Source: an uncultured Lentisphaeraceae bacterium
Lineage (GTDB): Bacteria; Verrucomicrobiota; Kiritimatiellia; RFP12; DVOR01
Length of the DNA stretch: 5,258 nucleotides
NCBI GenBank assembly: GCA_946056345.1
Contig: CAMGJH010000103.1
Span: forward strand, 1 to 5,258
Direction of reading: 5' to 3'
How positions within the stretch are numbered: the stretch's first letter is position 1; the number at the start of each line of letters is the position of its first letter. Made by a program: the position numbers and the translations under genes. Under the pieces are notes generated by a model. That model made no database searches, had not been told where the DNA came from, and saw only the letters and a program-made list of their open reading frames with translations. Shown one piece after another: positions 1 through 5,150 of the stretch.

Positions 1-480
1 CTGGCGGAACGGTGTAATGTCATCAGCCTGCATCTGCCCGCCACGCCGGAGAGCGCCCCCAAGCCGCGCACCGCCATCCGCCAAGCCCTCCCCACCCGCG
101 CCCCCACCCCCGGCCCCCAAGGCTCCATCTTCGGCCCCCAACACCCCGTCAAGGACCCCACCAGCCCCTGGATCGGCTCCCTCCTCTCCGCCGGCAAGGC
201 CCTCGTCGGCTCGGTCAACGCCCTCATCCGCCTCTTCACCCGCCGCAAAGTCCGCCGCCTCGACGCCGACTCCGCCCCCTTCTTCACCCCCCGCCGCATT
301 GCCCAAATGGCCGCCATGCTCGTGGGGCTGCTCCTCGTCACTGGCCTCGTCTTCGCCTTCCGCTACGTCTTCCGGATGTCGGAGGCCGCCGAAGCCGAAG
401 TCGGCCTCTCGGGCACCCCCGCCCCCAAGGCCTTCGCCCCCCGCTCCCTCGGCGAACCGCCCGCGCCCTACTTCAAGTGA
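1..480 (+). CDS. Single-pass membrane protein of unknown function, 3' part only
   Basis: This reading frame is open from the first base of the window to a TGA at 478-480 and gives 159 residues, so the start lies upstream. I do not recognise a family for most of it. The visible parts are a Pro-rich stretch (residues about 19-56), a segment with a basic cluster (RRKVRR, 81-86), and one hydrophobic span at about 103-120 (MAAMLVGLLLVTGLVFAF). A short C-terminal tail rich in Ala, Pro and Glu follows. Arg-rich sequence before the span suggests the N-terminal side is cytoplasmic. The stop overlaps the nadD start, so the two genes are probably cotranscribed and coupled. Residues 1-18 look unlike the rest: they resemble a D-2-hydroxyacid dehydrogenase motif and use different codons (see findings). 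The frame is supported by the coupling to nadD and the membrane span; the function is unknown. Confidence 0.6.
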   Translation: MAERCNVISLHLPATPESAPKPRTAIRQALPTRAPTPGPQGSIFGPQHPVKDPTSPWIGSLLSAGKALVGSVNALIRLFTRRKVRRLDADSAPFFTPRRIAQMAAMLVGLLLVTGLVFAFRYVFRMSEAAEAEVGLSGTPAPKAFAPRSLGEPPAPYFK

Positions 481-1082
481 TGGCCCAGAGCGCCCGCCGC
501 ATTGGCCTGCTCGGCGGCTCCTTCGACCCCGTCCACCGCGCCCACCTCGCCCTGGCCGAAGCCGCCCGTGAAGCCTTCGCCCTCGACGAAGTCCGCCTGA
601 TGCCCTGCGCCCAGCAGGCCCTCAAAACCCGCCGCGCCTCCCCCGCCGATGCCCGCTGCGCGATGCTCCGCCTCGCCCTCGCCGCCCACCCCCACCTCAC
701 CCTCGACCTGCGCGAGTGCCACCCCGTCGGCCCCGTCTACACCGTCGACACCCTCCGCGCCCTCCGCGCCGCCGAGCCCAATGCCGACTTCTGGTTCATC
801 CTCGGAATGGACTCGGTCTGCTCCTTCCCCAAGTGGCACCGCCCCGAGGAGCTCCTCACCCTCTGCCACTTCATTGCCTTCGACCGCCCCGGCATCGCCC
901 CCCCCGCGCCCCCCTTCTCCCCCAAGCTCCTCGCCCACCGCCTCCGCGGCCCGCACCTCGACCTCTCCAGCACCGACCTCCGCGCCGCCCTCGCCGCCGG
1001 CGAACGCCTTCCGAGCGCCCTCCCCCCCGCCATCCTCCCCTACCTCCGCGCCCACCCCGGGCTCTACGCCCCGATGCCCTAA
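480..1082 (+). CDS. nadD: Nicotinate-nucleotide adenylyltransferase (NadD)
   Basis: This cytosolic enzyme joins nicotinate mononucleotide and ATP to give deamido-NAD+ and pyrophosphate, in NAD synthesis. The 200-residue length is normal for the family. Visible nucleotidyltransferase motifs are GGSFDPVHRAH (12-22), matching GG(S/T)FDPxHxGH with His19 and His22 as the catalytic histidines, YTVDTL (87-92), FILGMDS (106-112) followed by PKWH (117-120), and SSTDLR (163-168), the ATP-binding SxTxxR element. One oddity is Ala21 where the family usually has Gly in HxGH. The ATG at 480 overlaps the upstream TGA (TGATG), which favours translational coupling; a GTG at 477 would add one residue and give a 4-base overlap, so the start is uncertain by one codon. 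No separate promoter is seen. The usual partner gene rsfS does not follow; a terminator does. Confidence 0.93.
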   Translation: MAQSARRIGLLGGSFDPVHRAHLALAEAAREAFALDEVRLMPCAQQALKTRRASPADARCAMLRLALAAHPHLTLDLRECHPVGPVYTVDTLRALRAAEPNADFWFILGMDSVCSFPKWHRPEELLTLCHFIAFDRPGIAPPAPPFSPKLLAHRLRGPHLDLSSTDLRAALAAGERLPSALPPAILPYLRAHPGLYAPMP

Positions 1083-1097
1083 CCCCACCCGAGACTA

Positions 1098-1135
1098 AAA
1101 AACAGCGGCGGCCCCTCAGGGTCGCCGCTGTTTTT
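1098..1135. terminator. Bidirectional Rho-independent terminator between nadD and rpsA
   Basis: The arms at 1098-1110 and 1123-1135 pair perfectly over 13 bases, with a GC-rich core (cagcggcg) flanked by A-runs on the left and T-runs on the right. Each strand therefore reads as a hairpin followed by a U-tract: five T after the stem on the + strand and six on the minus strand. The loop region (ccc, tca, ggg at 1113-1121) can form a further small stem. It lies 15 bases after the nadD stop and 24 bases after the rpsA stop, so it should end both converging transcripts. Confidence 0.92.
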
Positions 1136-1159
1136 GTGCCGTAGCAGCTTGTCGCCGAC

Positions 1160-2902
1160 TTACTTCTGGCCGGGCTGCCACTCCTCGGAGGAAGCGAAAG
1201 CCTCTTCGAAGGCGTTGGCGAAGGAGCCGAGCGGCGCGGAGATGGTCGAGACGTCGCTCTCGGCTTCAGCCGTCAAGCGGGCGACCTCGCCCTCGTCCAT
1301 ATTGACCGCCTTAATCGAGAGGCCGATGCGGCGCTCTTCGCGGTCAATCTTGATGATACGCGCTTCGACCTCCTGGCCCACCTTGAGGGCATCCTTGACC
1401 TTCTCGATGCGCTGATCGGAGATCTGGGAGATGTGCACCAGGCCATCCACGCCATCTTCGAGCTCGATGAAGGCGCCGAAGGAGGCGATCTTGGAGACCT
1501 TGCCCTTGACAATCTGGCCGATGTGATAGGTGGAGGCGATGGATGCCCACGGATCGGTCTGGGCCTGCTTGAGGCCGAGGCTGATGCGCTGGTTGGCGGC
1601 ATCGATCTCCAGGACAATCGCCTCGACCGTCTGGCCCTTCTGCAGCACCTCGGAGGGGTGGTTGATCTTGCGCGTCCAGGACATATCCGAGACGTGGATC
1701 ATGCCATCGATGCCCTCTTCCATCTCGACGAACGCGCCGTAGGTGGTGAAGTTGCGGACCTTACCGGAGATGCGCGAGCCCACCGGGTAGCGATCCTGGA
1801 CGGTGTCCCAAGGATTGGCCTCGGTCTGGCGGATGCCCAGGGCGATCTTCTGGTTGGTGGAGTCGATGTTGAGCACCACCACGTCCACCTCGTCGCCGAT
1901 GTTAAGCACATCGGAGGCGCGGGCAATACGCTTGGTCCAGCTGAACTCGGAAACGTGCACCAAGCCCTCGATGCCGGGCTCGAGCTCGACGAACGCGCCG
2001 TAGGGGGCCAGGTTGACCACCTTGCCGCGCAGACGCGACCCGACCGGGTAGCGGCTCTCGATGTTGTCCCAAGGATTGCTCTGCGCCTGCTTGAGGCCCA
2101 GGGAGACGCGCTCGCGCTCCAGATCCACATCCAGGATCATCACATCGAGCTCCTGGCCGACCTTGAGGAGTTCGGACGGGTGCTTGATGCGGCCCCAGCT
2201 CATATCGGTGATGTGCAGCAAGCCATCCATACCATCGAGGTCCACGAACGCGCCGAAGTCGGTGATGTTCTTGACCTTGCCGTGGACGATCTGCCCCTTC
2301 TCGAGCTTGGCGAGCAGGGCGTGCTTCTTCTCGGCCATCTGCGCTTCGAGCAGCTCGCGGCGCGAGACGATGATATTGCGCCGCTCGTCGGAGATCTTGA
2401 TGATCTTGAAATCCTGCGGCGTGTCGGTGACGTAAATGTCCAGATCGCGCGACGGGTTGACGTCCACCTGCGAGCCCGGGAGGAACGCCTCCACACCATC
2501 GACGGCCACAATCATGCCGCCGCGGACCTTGCTCTTGATGACGCCGGAAACCGTGTCGCCTTCCTTGTACTTCGCGAGGATAGCCTCCCAGCGAATCTTC
2601 TCATCGGCCTGGCGCTTGGAAACCACCACCATGCCGTTATCCCCTTCGAGGTCAATCAGCAGCACATCGAACGTGTCGCCCACGTTCACCGCTTCCACGT
2701 CCTCGAACTCATTGGCGTTAATCGACCCGGCCGACTTGCACCCGATATCCACGAGCACTTCATTGCCGCGCTTGCCGGTGACCTTGCCCTTCACGATCGT
2801 GCCAGGCGCCGGAACGCTGTTCTGCTGATCCAACGCGGCGAGCAGTTCGTCGTAGAGAGCACCGGTCTTCTCGACCGCCTTCTGAGGTTTGCGAATAGCC
2901 AT
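1160..2902 (-). CDS. rpsA: 30S ribosomal protein S1
   Basis: S1 binds mRNA on the 30S subunit and helps start translation, above all on messages with weak Shine-Dalgarno sequences. The 580-residue product contains six S1 (OB-fold) RNA-binding domains at about 34-99, 115-182, 202-271, 287-357, 374-445 and 461-531. Domains 3-6 carry the typical pattern GKVxxxxxFGAFVxLxxGxxGLxHxSxxS (for example 208-236 and 467-495) and NPWD/DPW linkers. Domains 1 and 2 are more divergent, as expected for the ribosome-binding end. An acidic tail (532-580) follows. This is the full-length Gram-negative architecture. The ATG at 2900-2902 gives the usual N-terminus, but the 17 bases before it hold no clear Shine-Dalgarno sequence; a small leader ORF ends just upstream. 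Codon use is more mixed than in the neighbours, as expected for a highly expressed gene. It is transcribed alone and ends at the shared terminator. Confidence 0.97.
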   Translation of the reverse strand: MAIRKPQKAVEKTGALYDELLAALDQQNSVPAPGTIVKGKVTGKRGNEVLVDIGCKSAGSINANEFEDVEAVNVGDTFDVLLIDLEGDNGMVVVSKRQADEKIRWEAILAKYKEGDTVSGVIKSKVRGGMIVAVDGVEAFLPGSQVDVNPSRDLDIYVTDTPQDFKIIKISDERRNIIVSRRELLEAQMAEKKHALLAKLEKGQIVHGKVKNITDFGAFVDLDGMDGLLHITDMSWGRIKHPSELLKVGQELDVMILDVDLERERVSLGLKQAQSNPWDNIESRYPVGSRLRGKVVNLAPYGAFVELEPGIEGLVHVSEFSWTKRIARASDVLNIGDEVDVVVLNIDSTNQKIALGIRQTEANPWDTVQDRYPVGSRISGKVRNFTTYGAFVEMEEGIDGMIHVSDMSWTRKINHPSEVLQKGQTVEAIVLEIDAANQRISLGLKQAQTDPWASIASTYHIGQIVKGKVSKIASFGAFIELEDGVDGLVHISQISDQRIEKVKDALKVGQEVEARIIKIDREERRIGLSIKAVNMDEGEVARLTAEAESDVSTISAPLGSFANAFEEAFASSEEWQPGQK

Positions 2903-2919
2903 TTGGCTTTGACTTTCTG

Positions 2920-2988
2920 TTACGGGCGCGCTCCGCTTGGCTTTCCCGCAGGCTCCGCCGCGCGGTGGTTAAGCACCCGGTTGTTCAT
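2920..2988 (-). CDS. Probable 22-codon leader ORF upstream of rpsA
   Basis: A short frame runs from ATG (2986-2988) to TAA (2920-2922) and would encode 22 residues starting MNNRVLNHR, followed by an Ala/Pro/Gly/Arg-rich part. Its support is the ribosome binding site: GGAGG at 2997-3001 lies 8 bases before the ATG, the best Shine-Dalgarno sequence in the window, in the leader of a strong predicted promoter. It ends 17 bases before the rpsA ATG, which has no such site of its own. Inference: translation of the leader may deliver ribosomes to rpsA by coupling or reinitiation, or the peptide may be an attenuator. The peptide matches no family I know. It has no codon runs suggestive of amino-acid sensing; Ala and Arg are frequent, but so they are in any GC-rich sequence. 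It could still be a chance frame after a functional ribosome-loading site. Confidence 0.45.
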   Translation of the reverse strand: MNNRVLNHRAAEPAGKPSGARP

Positions 2989-2994
2989 AATTCA

Positions 2995-3011
2995 CTCCTC
3001 CCACGCAGGAG
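2995..3011 (-). promoter_or_regulatory. Leader hairpin covering the Shine-Dalgarno of the small ORF
   Basis: On the minus strand CTCCT (3011-3007) can pair with AGGAG (2999-2995) across a 7-base loop. The second arm is part of the Shine-Dalgarno sequence of the leader ORF. The first arm begins about four bases from the predicted transcript start (near 3015). The stem is only 5 bp, so it would be in balance with ribosome binding and not a firm lock. A switch controlling ribosome entry is inference. Confidence 0.4.
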
Positions 3012-3021
3012 AAGTCCCCAA

Positions 3022-3051
3022 ACTATACCACACACCTCCCCGCCAATGCAA
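3022..3051 (-). promoter_or_regulatory. rpsA promoter
   Basis: On the minus strand TTGCAT (3051-3046) and TATAGT (3027-3022) are separated by 18 bases, and TGG directly before the -10 box makes it an extended -10 promoter. The predicted start of transcription is near 3015, giving a leader of about 113 bases before the rpsA ATG and 27 bases before the small leader ORF. The match to sigma-70-type consensus is good and no other candidate on this strand is as strong. Confidence 0.7.
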
Positions 3052-3066
3052 ACCGCCGCCCGCGGC

Positions 3067-3093
3067 TACTGCTAGCTGTGCGGCCCTAGCGAA
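3067..3093 (-). repeat. Degenerate copy of the heptad repeat block
   Basis: This stretch resembles the block at 3153-3179 in the same orientation. Both contain tgctagctgt near their left end and ctagcga near their right end, with small insertions and deletions between. It appears to be a decayed direct copy. Similarity was judged by eye. Confidence 0.4.
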
Positions 3094-3119
3094 GCAGGCG
3101 CTGCACAACGCTTACCGGC

Positions 3120-3142
3120 TGGGCCGCCGGGACGGCGGCCTG
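3120..3142. other. GC-rich hairpin of unknown role
   Basis: ggccgcc (3122-3128) and ggcggcc (3134-3140) form a perfect 7-bp stem with a 5-base loop; two G-T pairs can extend it. There is no T-run on either side, so it is not a Rho-independent terminator. It lies upstream of both divergent promoters, between two repeat blocks, and may be part of the same repeated element. Confidence 0.4.
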
Positions 3143-3152
3143 CAAAACCTGG

Positions 3153-3180
3153 TAATGCTAGCTGTTAGCGGCTAGCGATT
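3153..3180 (-). repeat. Heptad repeat block, left copy (minus orientation)
   Basis: Read on the minus strand, positions 3180-3160 form three 7-base units close to the consensus aaccgct (aatcgct, then agccgct, then aacagct), followed by a partial one. The 15 bases at 3157-3171 are an exact inverted copy of 3316-3330. The block lies about 70 bases upstream of the deacylase promoter. Confidence 0.65.
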
Positions 3181-3243
3181 GGCGCGGGGGGTATGAGGGC
3201 AAGAAGCCCCCACCTGGCCGGCGTGCTTCTTTGGGGTGGGGTG

Positions 3244-3252
3244 TGGTATACT
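3244..3252 (+). promoter_or_regulatory. Extended -10 promoter for the deacylase gene
   Basis: TGG followed by TATACT (3247-3252) is an extended -10 element. The -35 position (about 3224-3229, tgcttc) is weak, which is acceptable for an extended -10 promoter. Transcription would start near 3259, giving a leader of roughly 92 bases. The 16 bases at 3241-3256 (gtgtggtatactttgg) match the rpsA promoter on the other strand (3033-3018) at 15 of 16 positions. Confidence 0.6.
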
Positions 3253-3268
3253 TTGGCCGTAACTCTTT

Positions 3269-3283
3269 GGCGCGTGCCGCGCC
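3269..3283 (+). other. Short GC hairpin in the deacylase leader
   Basis: ggcgcg (3269-3274) pairs with cgcgcc (3278-3283) over a 3-base loop, about ten bases into the predicted transcript. No U-tract follows. It might stabilise the mRNA 5' end; no known riboswitch pattern is seen. Confidence 0.3.
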
Positions 3284-3313
3284 GTCACCCGCGAGCGCGC
3301 CCAACAGCCTGCC

Positions 3314-3348
3314 AACCGCTAACAGCTAGCCGCTAACCGCTAACAACG
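3314..3348 (+). repeat. Heptad repeat block, right copy, directly before the deacylase ATG
   Basis: Four 7-base units follow each other at 3314-3341. The first and fourth are exactly aaccgct; the second and third differ from it by one base each (aacagct, agccgct). A degenerate fifth unit reaches 3348, two bases before the ATG at 3351. An 11-base direct repeat (aaccgctaaca, 3314-3324 and 3335-3345) results. Positions 3316-3330 are the inverted copy of 3157-3171. The block fills the place where a Shine-Dalgarno sequence would be. Confidence 0.7.
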
Positions 3349-3350
3349 CT

Positions 3351-4946
3351 ATGACCTTCGACACCATCCTCCGTCAAGCCTCCGTCATCGACGGCACTGG
3401 CCGCCCCGCTTTCACCGCCGATATCGGCCTCTGCGGCGAGCGCATCGGGGCCATCGGCGACCTCTCCGGCGCCCAAGCCACCACCGAAATCCCCGCCGCC
3501 GGCCTCTGGGCCACCCCCGGTTTCATCGACGTCCACACCCACTCCGATGCCTTCCTCCTCCTCGAGCCCTTCTCCCCCAGCAAGGTCCTCCAAGGCGTCA
3601 CCACCGAAATCGGCGGCCAGTGCGGCGGCAGCGCAGCCCCCCGCCTCAACGGCGCCCGCCTCCCCTCCGACTGGGAGGCGCAAACCTATCCTCCCCGACC
3701 CGGCCGCGAGACCACCGGCCCCAACTGGACCACCGTCGCCGACTTCCGCGAGGCCCTCGCCGCCTGCCACCCCGCCACCAACCTCATCCTCTTTGCCGGC
3801 CACAACACCATCCGCAAAGGCGTGATGGGCGATGCCCCCCGCGCCGCCGGCCCCGACGAGGTCGCCGCCATGTGCCGCACCCTCGAGCAGGCCCTCGACG
3901 AAGGTGCCTGGGGCATAAGCACCGGTCTGGTCTACCACCCTGGCATCCACGCCACCCCCGAAGAGGTCCTCGCCCTCGCCACCGCCTGCGCCCGCCGCGG
4001 CGGCTTCTACGCCACCCACATGCGCAGCGAAGGCGACCGCCTCCTCGAAGCCATCGACGAAGTCCTCGCCCTCACCCGCGCCACCGGCATCCGCACCCAA
4101 ATCTCCCACCTCAAAACCTCCGGCCGCGCCAACTGGTCCAAACTCCCCGCCGCCCTCGAGAAGATTGAGGCCGCCCGCGCCGAGGGCCTCGCCCTCCACT
4201 CCGACCGTTATCCCTACCTCTCCGCCGGCACCGACCTCGACATTGTCCTCCCCGACTGGGCCGCCGCCGGCGGCAACGCCGCCATCCTCCAGCGCCTCGA
4301 CGACCCGCGCACCTGCGCGCGCATCGCCGCCGAGCTCGACGCCTCCGGCCGCGACCCGGCGGACATTATGGTCGGCGGCACCTGGAGCGCCGCCACCCGC
4401 GCCTGCTCGGGCAAGACCATCCGCCAACTGATGGAAGCGACCTGCCGCACAATGGGCACCGTCATCACCTGGATCCTCCGCGAAGACCGCTCCCGCACCG
4501 GCGCCTTCTTCTTCGGTATGTGCGAAGAGAACCTCCTCACCATCCTCTCGCAACCCTGGGTGATGCCCGGCTCGGACGCCTCCCTCCGCGCCCCCTGGGG
4601 CCCCCTCGGCCGCGACTACCCCCATCCCCGCGCCTACGGCACGCACCCCACCTTCTTCCGCACCCTCACCGAACGCCTCGGCCTCTCCCCCGAAGCCGCC
4701 ATCGCCCGGATGACCAGCCTCCCCGCCGCCGCCTTCGCCATCCGCGACCGCGGCATCCTCCGCCCCGGCGCCTACGCCGACCTCGCCCTCCTCCACCCCG
4801 CCACCTGGCGCGCCACCGCCACCTACGCGCGCCCCCACGCCTTCGCCCTCGGCACCGAAGCGGTCTTCGTCAACGGCTCGCCCATCGTCCTCGGCGGCCA
4901 ACTCAACCCCTCCGCCCCCCGCAGAGGACGCTTCCTGGAACGATAG
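3351..4946 (+). CDS. D-aminoacylase / N-acyl-D-amino-acid deacylase (amidohydrolase superfamily)
   Basis: Enzymes of this family remove the acyl group from N-acyl-D-amino acids, releasing a D-amino acid and a carboxylate; substrates can come from peptidoglycan or D-residue metabolism. The 531-residue product has the small beta-sandwich at its N-terminus (to about 53) and end (about 465-515), around the metal-dependent barrel. Compared with the Alcaligenes D-aminoacylase, metal residues appear as His62 and His64 (DVHTHSD), Cys91 (GQCGGSAAP), His223 (THMRSEGD) and His253 (QISHLK), with catalytic Asp409 (PGSDAS). The spacings 62-91 and 223-253 equal the spacings of that enzyme. HPRAYGTHP (425-433) is also typical. 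There is no signal peptide, so it should be cytosolic. It is about 45 residues longer than the Alcaligenes enzyme, mostly between 253 and 409. An in-frame TAG at 3327-3329 leaves the ATG at 3351 as the first possible start; no Shine-Dalgarno is seen. It stands alone. Acyl and side-chain specificity cannot be told. Confidence 0.9.
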   Translation: MTFDTILRQASVIDGTGRPAFTADIGLCGERIGAIGDLSGAQATTEIPAAGLWATPGFIDVHTHSDAFLLLEPFSPSKVLQGVTTEIGGQCGGSAAPRLNGARLPSDWEAQTYPPRPGRETTGPNWTTVADFREALAACHPATNLILFAGHNTIRKGVMGDAPRAAGPDEVAAMCRTLEQALDEGAWGISTGLVYHPGIHATPEEVLALATACARRGGFYATHMRSEGDRLLEAIDEVLALTRATGIRTQISHLKTSGRANWSKLPAALEKIEAARAEGLALHSDRYPYLSAGTDLDIVLPDWAAAGGNAAILQRLDDPRTCARIAAELDASGRDPADIMVGGTWSAATRACSGKTIRQLMEATCRTMGTVITWILREDRSRTGAFFFGMCEENLLTILSQPWVMPGSDASLRAPWGPLGRDYPHPRAYGTHPTFFRTLTERLGLSPEAAIARMTSLPAAAFAIRDRGILRPGAYADLALLHPATWRATATYARPHAFALGTEAVFVNGSPIVLGGQLNPSAPRRGRFLER

Positions 4947-4955
4947 GCGGAGAAG

Positions 4956-4976
4956 AGTCGACAGTAAACAGTCGAC
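4956..4976 (+). repeat. Three tandem 7-base units (agtcgac type)
   Basis: Positions 4956-4962, 4963-4969 and 4970-4976 read agtcgac, agtaaac and agtcgac. This is a second tandem heptad, unrelated in sequence to the one before the deacylase gene. It starts nine bases after the deacylase stop. A small hairpin (tcgct 4978-4982 with agcga 4990-4994) follows directly. Confidence 0.6.
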
Positions 4977-4998
4977 TTCGCTCGAGAGCAGCGAGCAC

Positions 4999-5028
4999 AA
5001 AAAAGCCCCCGGAGCAACCTCCGAGGGC
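4999..5028 (-). terminator. Rho-independent terminator of the tRNA gene
   Basis: The arms 5005-5014 and 5019-5028 form a 10-bp stem with a 4-base loop, followed on the minus strand by six T (5004-4999). Direction is shown twice: the T-run exists only on the minus strand, and the single non-Watson-Crick pair (5009/5024) is a tolerated G-U on the minus transcript but C-A on the + transcript. It starts four bases after the encoded CCA of the tRNA. Confidence 0.9.
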
Positions 5029-5032
5029 AAAC

Positions 5033-5109
5033 TGGAGCCAACTGACGGAATCGAACCGACGACCTGCGCATTACGAATGCGCTGCTCTACCTAGCTGAGC
5101 TAAGTTGGC
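5033..5109 (-). tRNA. tRNA-Thr(CGU)
   Basis: The cloverleaf reads on the minus strand. The acceptor stem is GCCAACT (5109-5103) with AGTTGGC (5043-5037), discriminator T at 5036 and encoded CCA at 5035-5033. The D-arm is GCTC/GAGC with a 9-base loop containing GG. The anticodon stem is GCGCA/TGCGC with loop TTCGTAA, so the anticodon is CGT (5075-5073), reading the Thr codon ACG. The variable loop is AGGTC. The T-arm has the normal TTCGATT loop, but its stem (GTCGG with CCGTC) contains one T-T mismatch (5059/5045). It has its own promoter and terminator. Confidence 0.95.
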
Positions 5110-5121
5110 AAAACGCCGCGA

Positions 5122-5150
5122 ATAATACCAAAGCCCTGCCCCAAAAGCAA
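5122..5150 (-). promoter_or_regulatory. tRNA-Thr promoter with A-tract upstream
   Basis: On the minus strand TTGCTT (5150-5145) and TATTAT (5127-5122) are 17 bases apart, with TGG before the -10 box, as in the other two promoters of the window. Seven A (5160-5154) lie directly upstream of the -35 box, where an UP element would be. The tRNA 5' end at 5109 is 12 bases beyond the -10 box, so the precursor would carry only a few extra 5' bases. Confidence 0.75.

Larger units (their letters stand above)
2903..3350. other. Divergent intergenic region between rpsA and the deacylase
   Basis: This 448-base region contains, from left to right: the rpsA leader with its small ORF, the rpsA promoter, a degenerate repeat block (3067-3093), a strong GC hairpin (3120-3142), a second repeat block (3153-3180), a right-facing promoter (3244-3252), a small leader hairpin (3269-3283), and a third repeat block that runs up to the deacylase start. 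No conserved protein or recognised RNA family is seen on either strand beyond these. Confidence 0.7.

Noticed and set aside
17..571. 184-codon + strand frame with ATG at 17
   Set aside because: The product is almost only Pro, Ser, Ala and Arg, a frame-shifted reading of C-ending codons. The frame ending at 480 has a membrane span and couples to nadD.
468..1088. 206-codon frame on the minus strand, antisense to nadD
   Set aside because: Gly/Glu/Ala-rich low-complexity translation opposite a recognised NadD; no independent promoter or ribosome site.
1433..3175. Open frame of 580 codons on the + strand, antisense to rpsA
   Set aside because: The opposite strand encodes an unmistakable S1 protein. 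The frame is a by-product of GC-rich codons, continues past the rpsA start into promoter sequence, and shows no family signature.
3067..3348. CRISPR array
   Set aside because: The repeats are 7-base units in direct contact or in inverted orientation, without regular spacers, and no cas gene is present.
3259..3350. Upstream ORF in the deacylase leader beginning at a GTG
   Set aside because: It has no Shine-Dalgarno sequence, and nothing separates it from chance.
3333..5030. Open frame of 565 codons on the minus strand, antisense to the deacylase
   Set aside because: Its product is a low-complexity Gly/Ala/Glu-rich chain, as expected opposite C-ending codons, and it would begin inside the tRNA terminator. 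The + strand frame has all catalytic residues.
5033..5109. tRNA-Thr as an integration (att) site
   Set aside because: No integrase gene, no duplicated tRNA 3' end and no foreign-looking cargo is present nearby.
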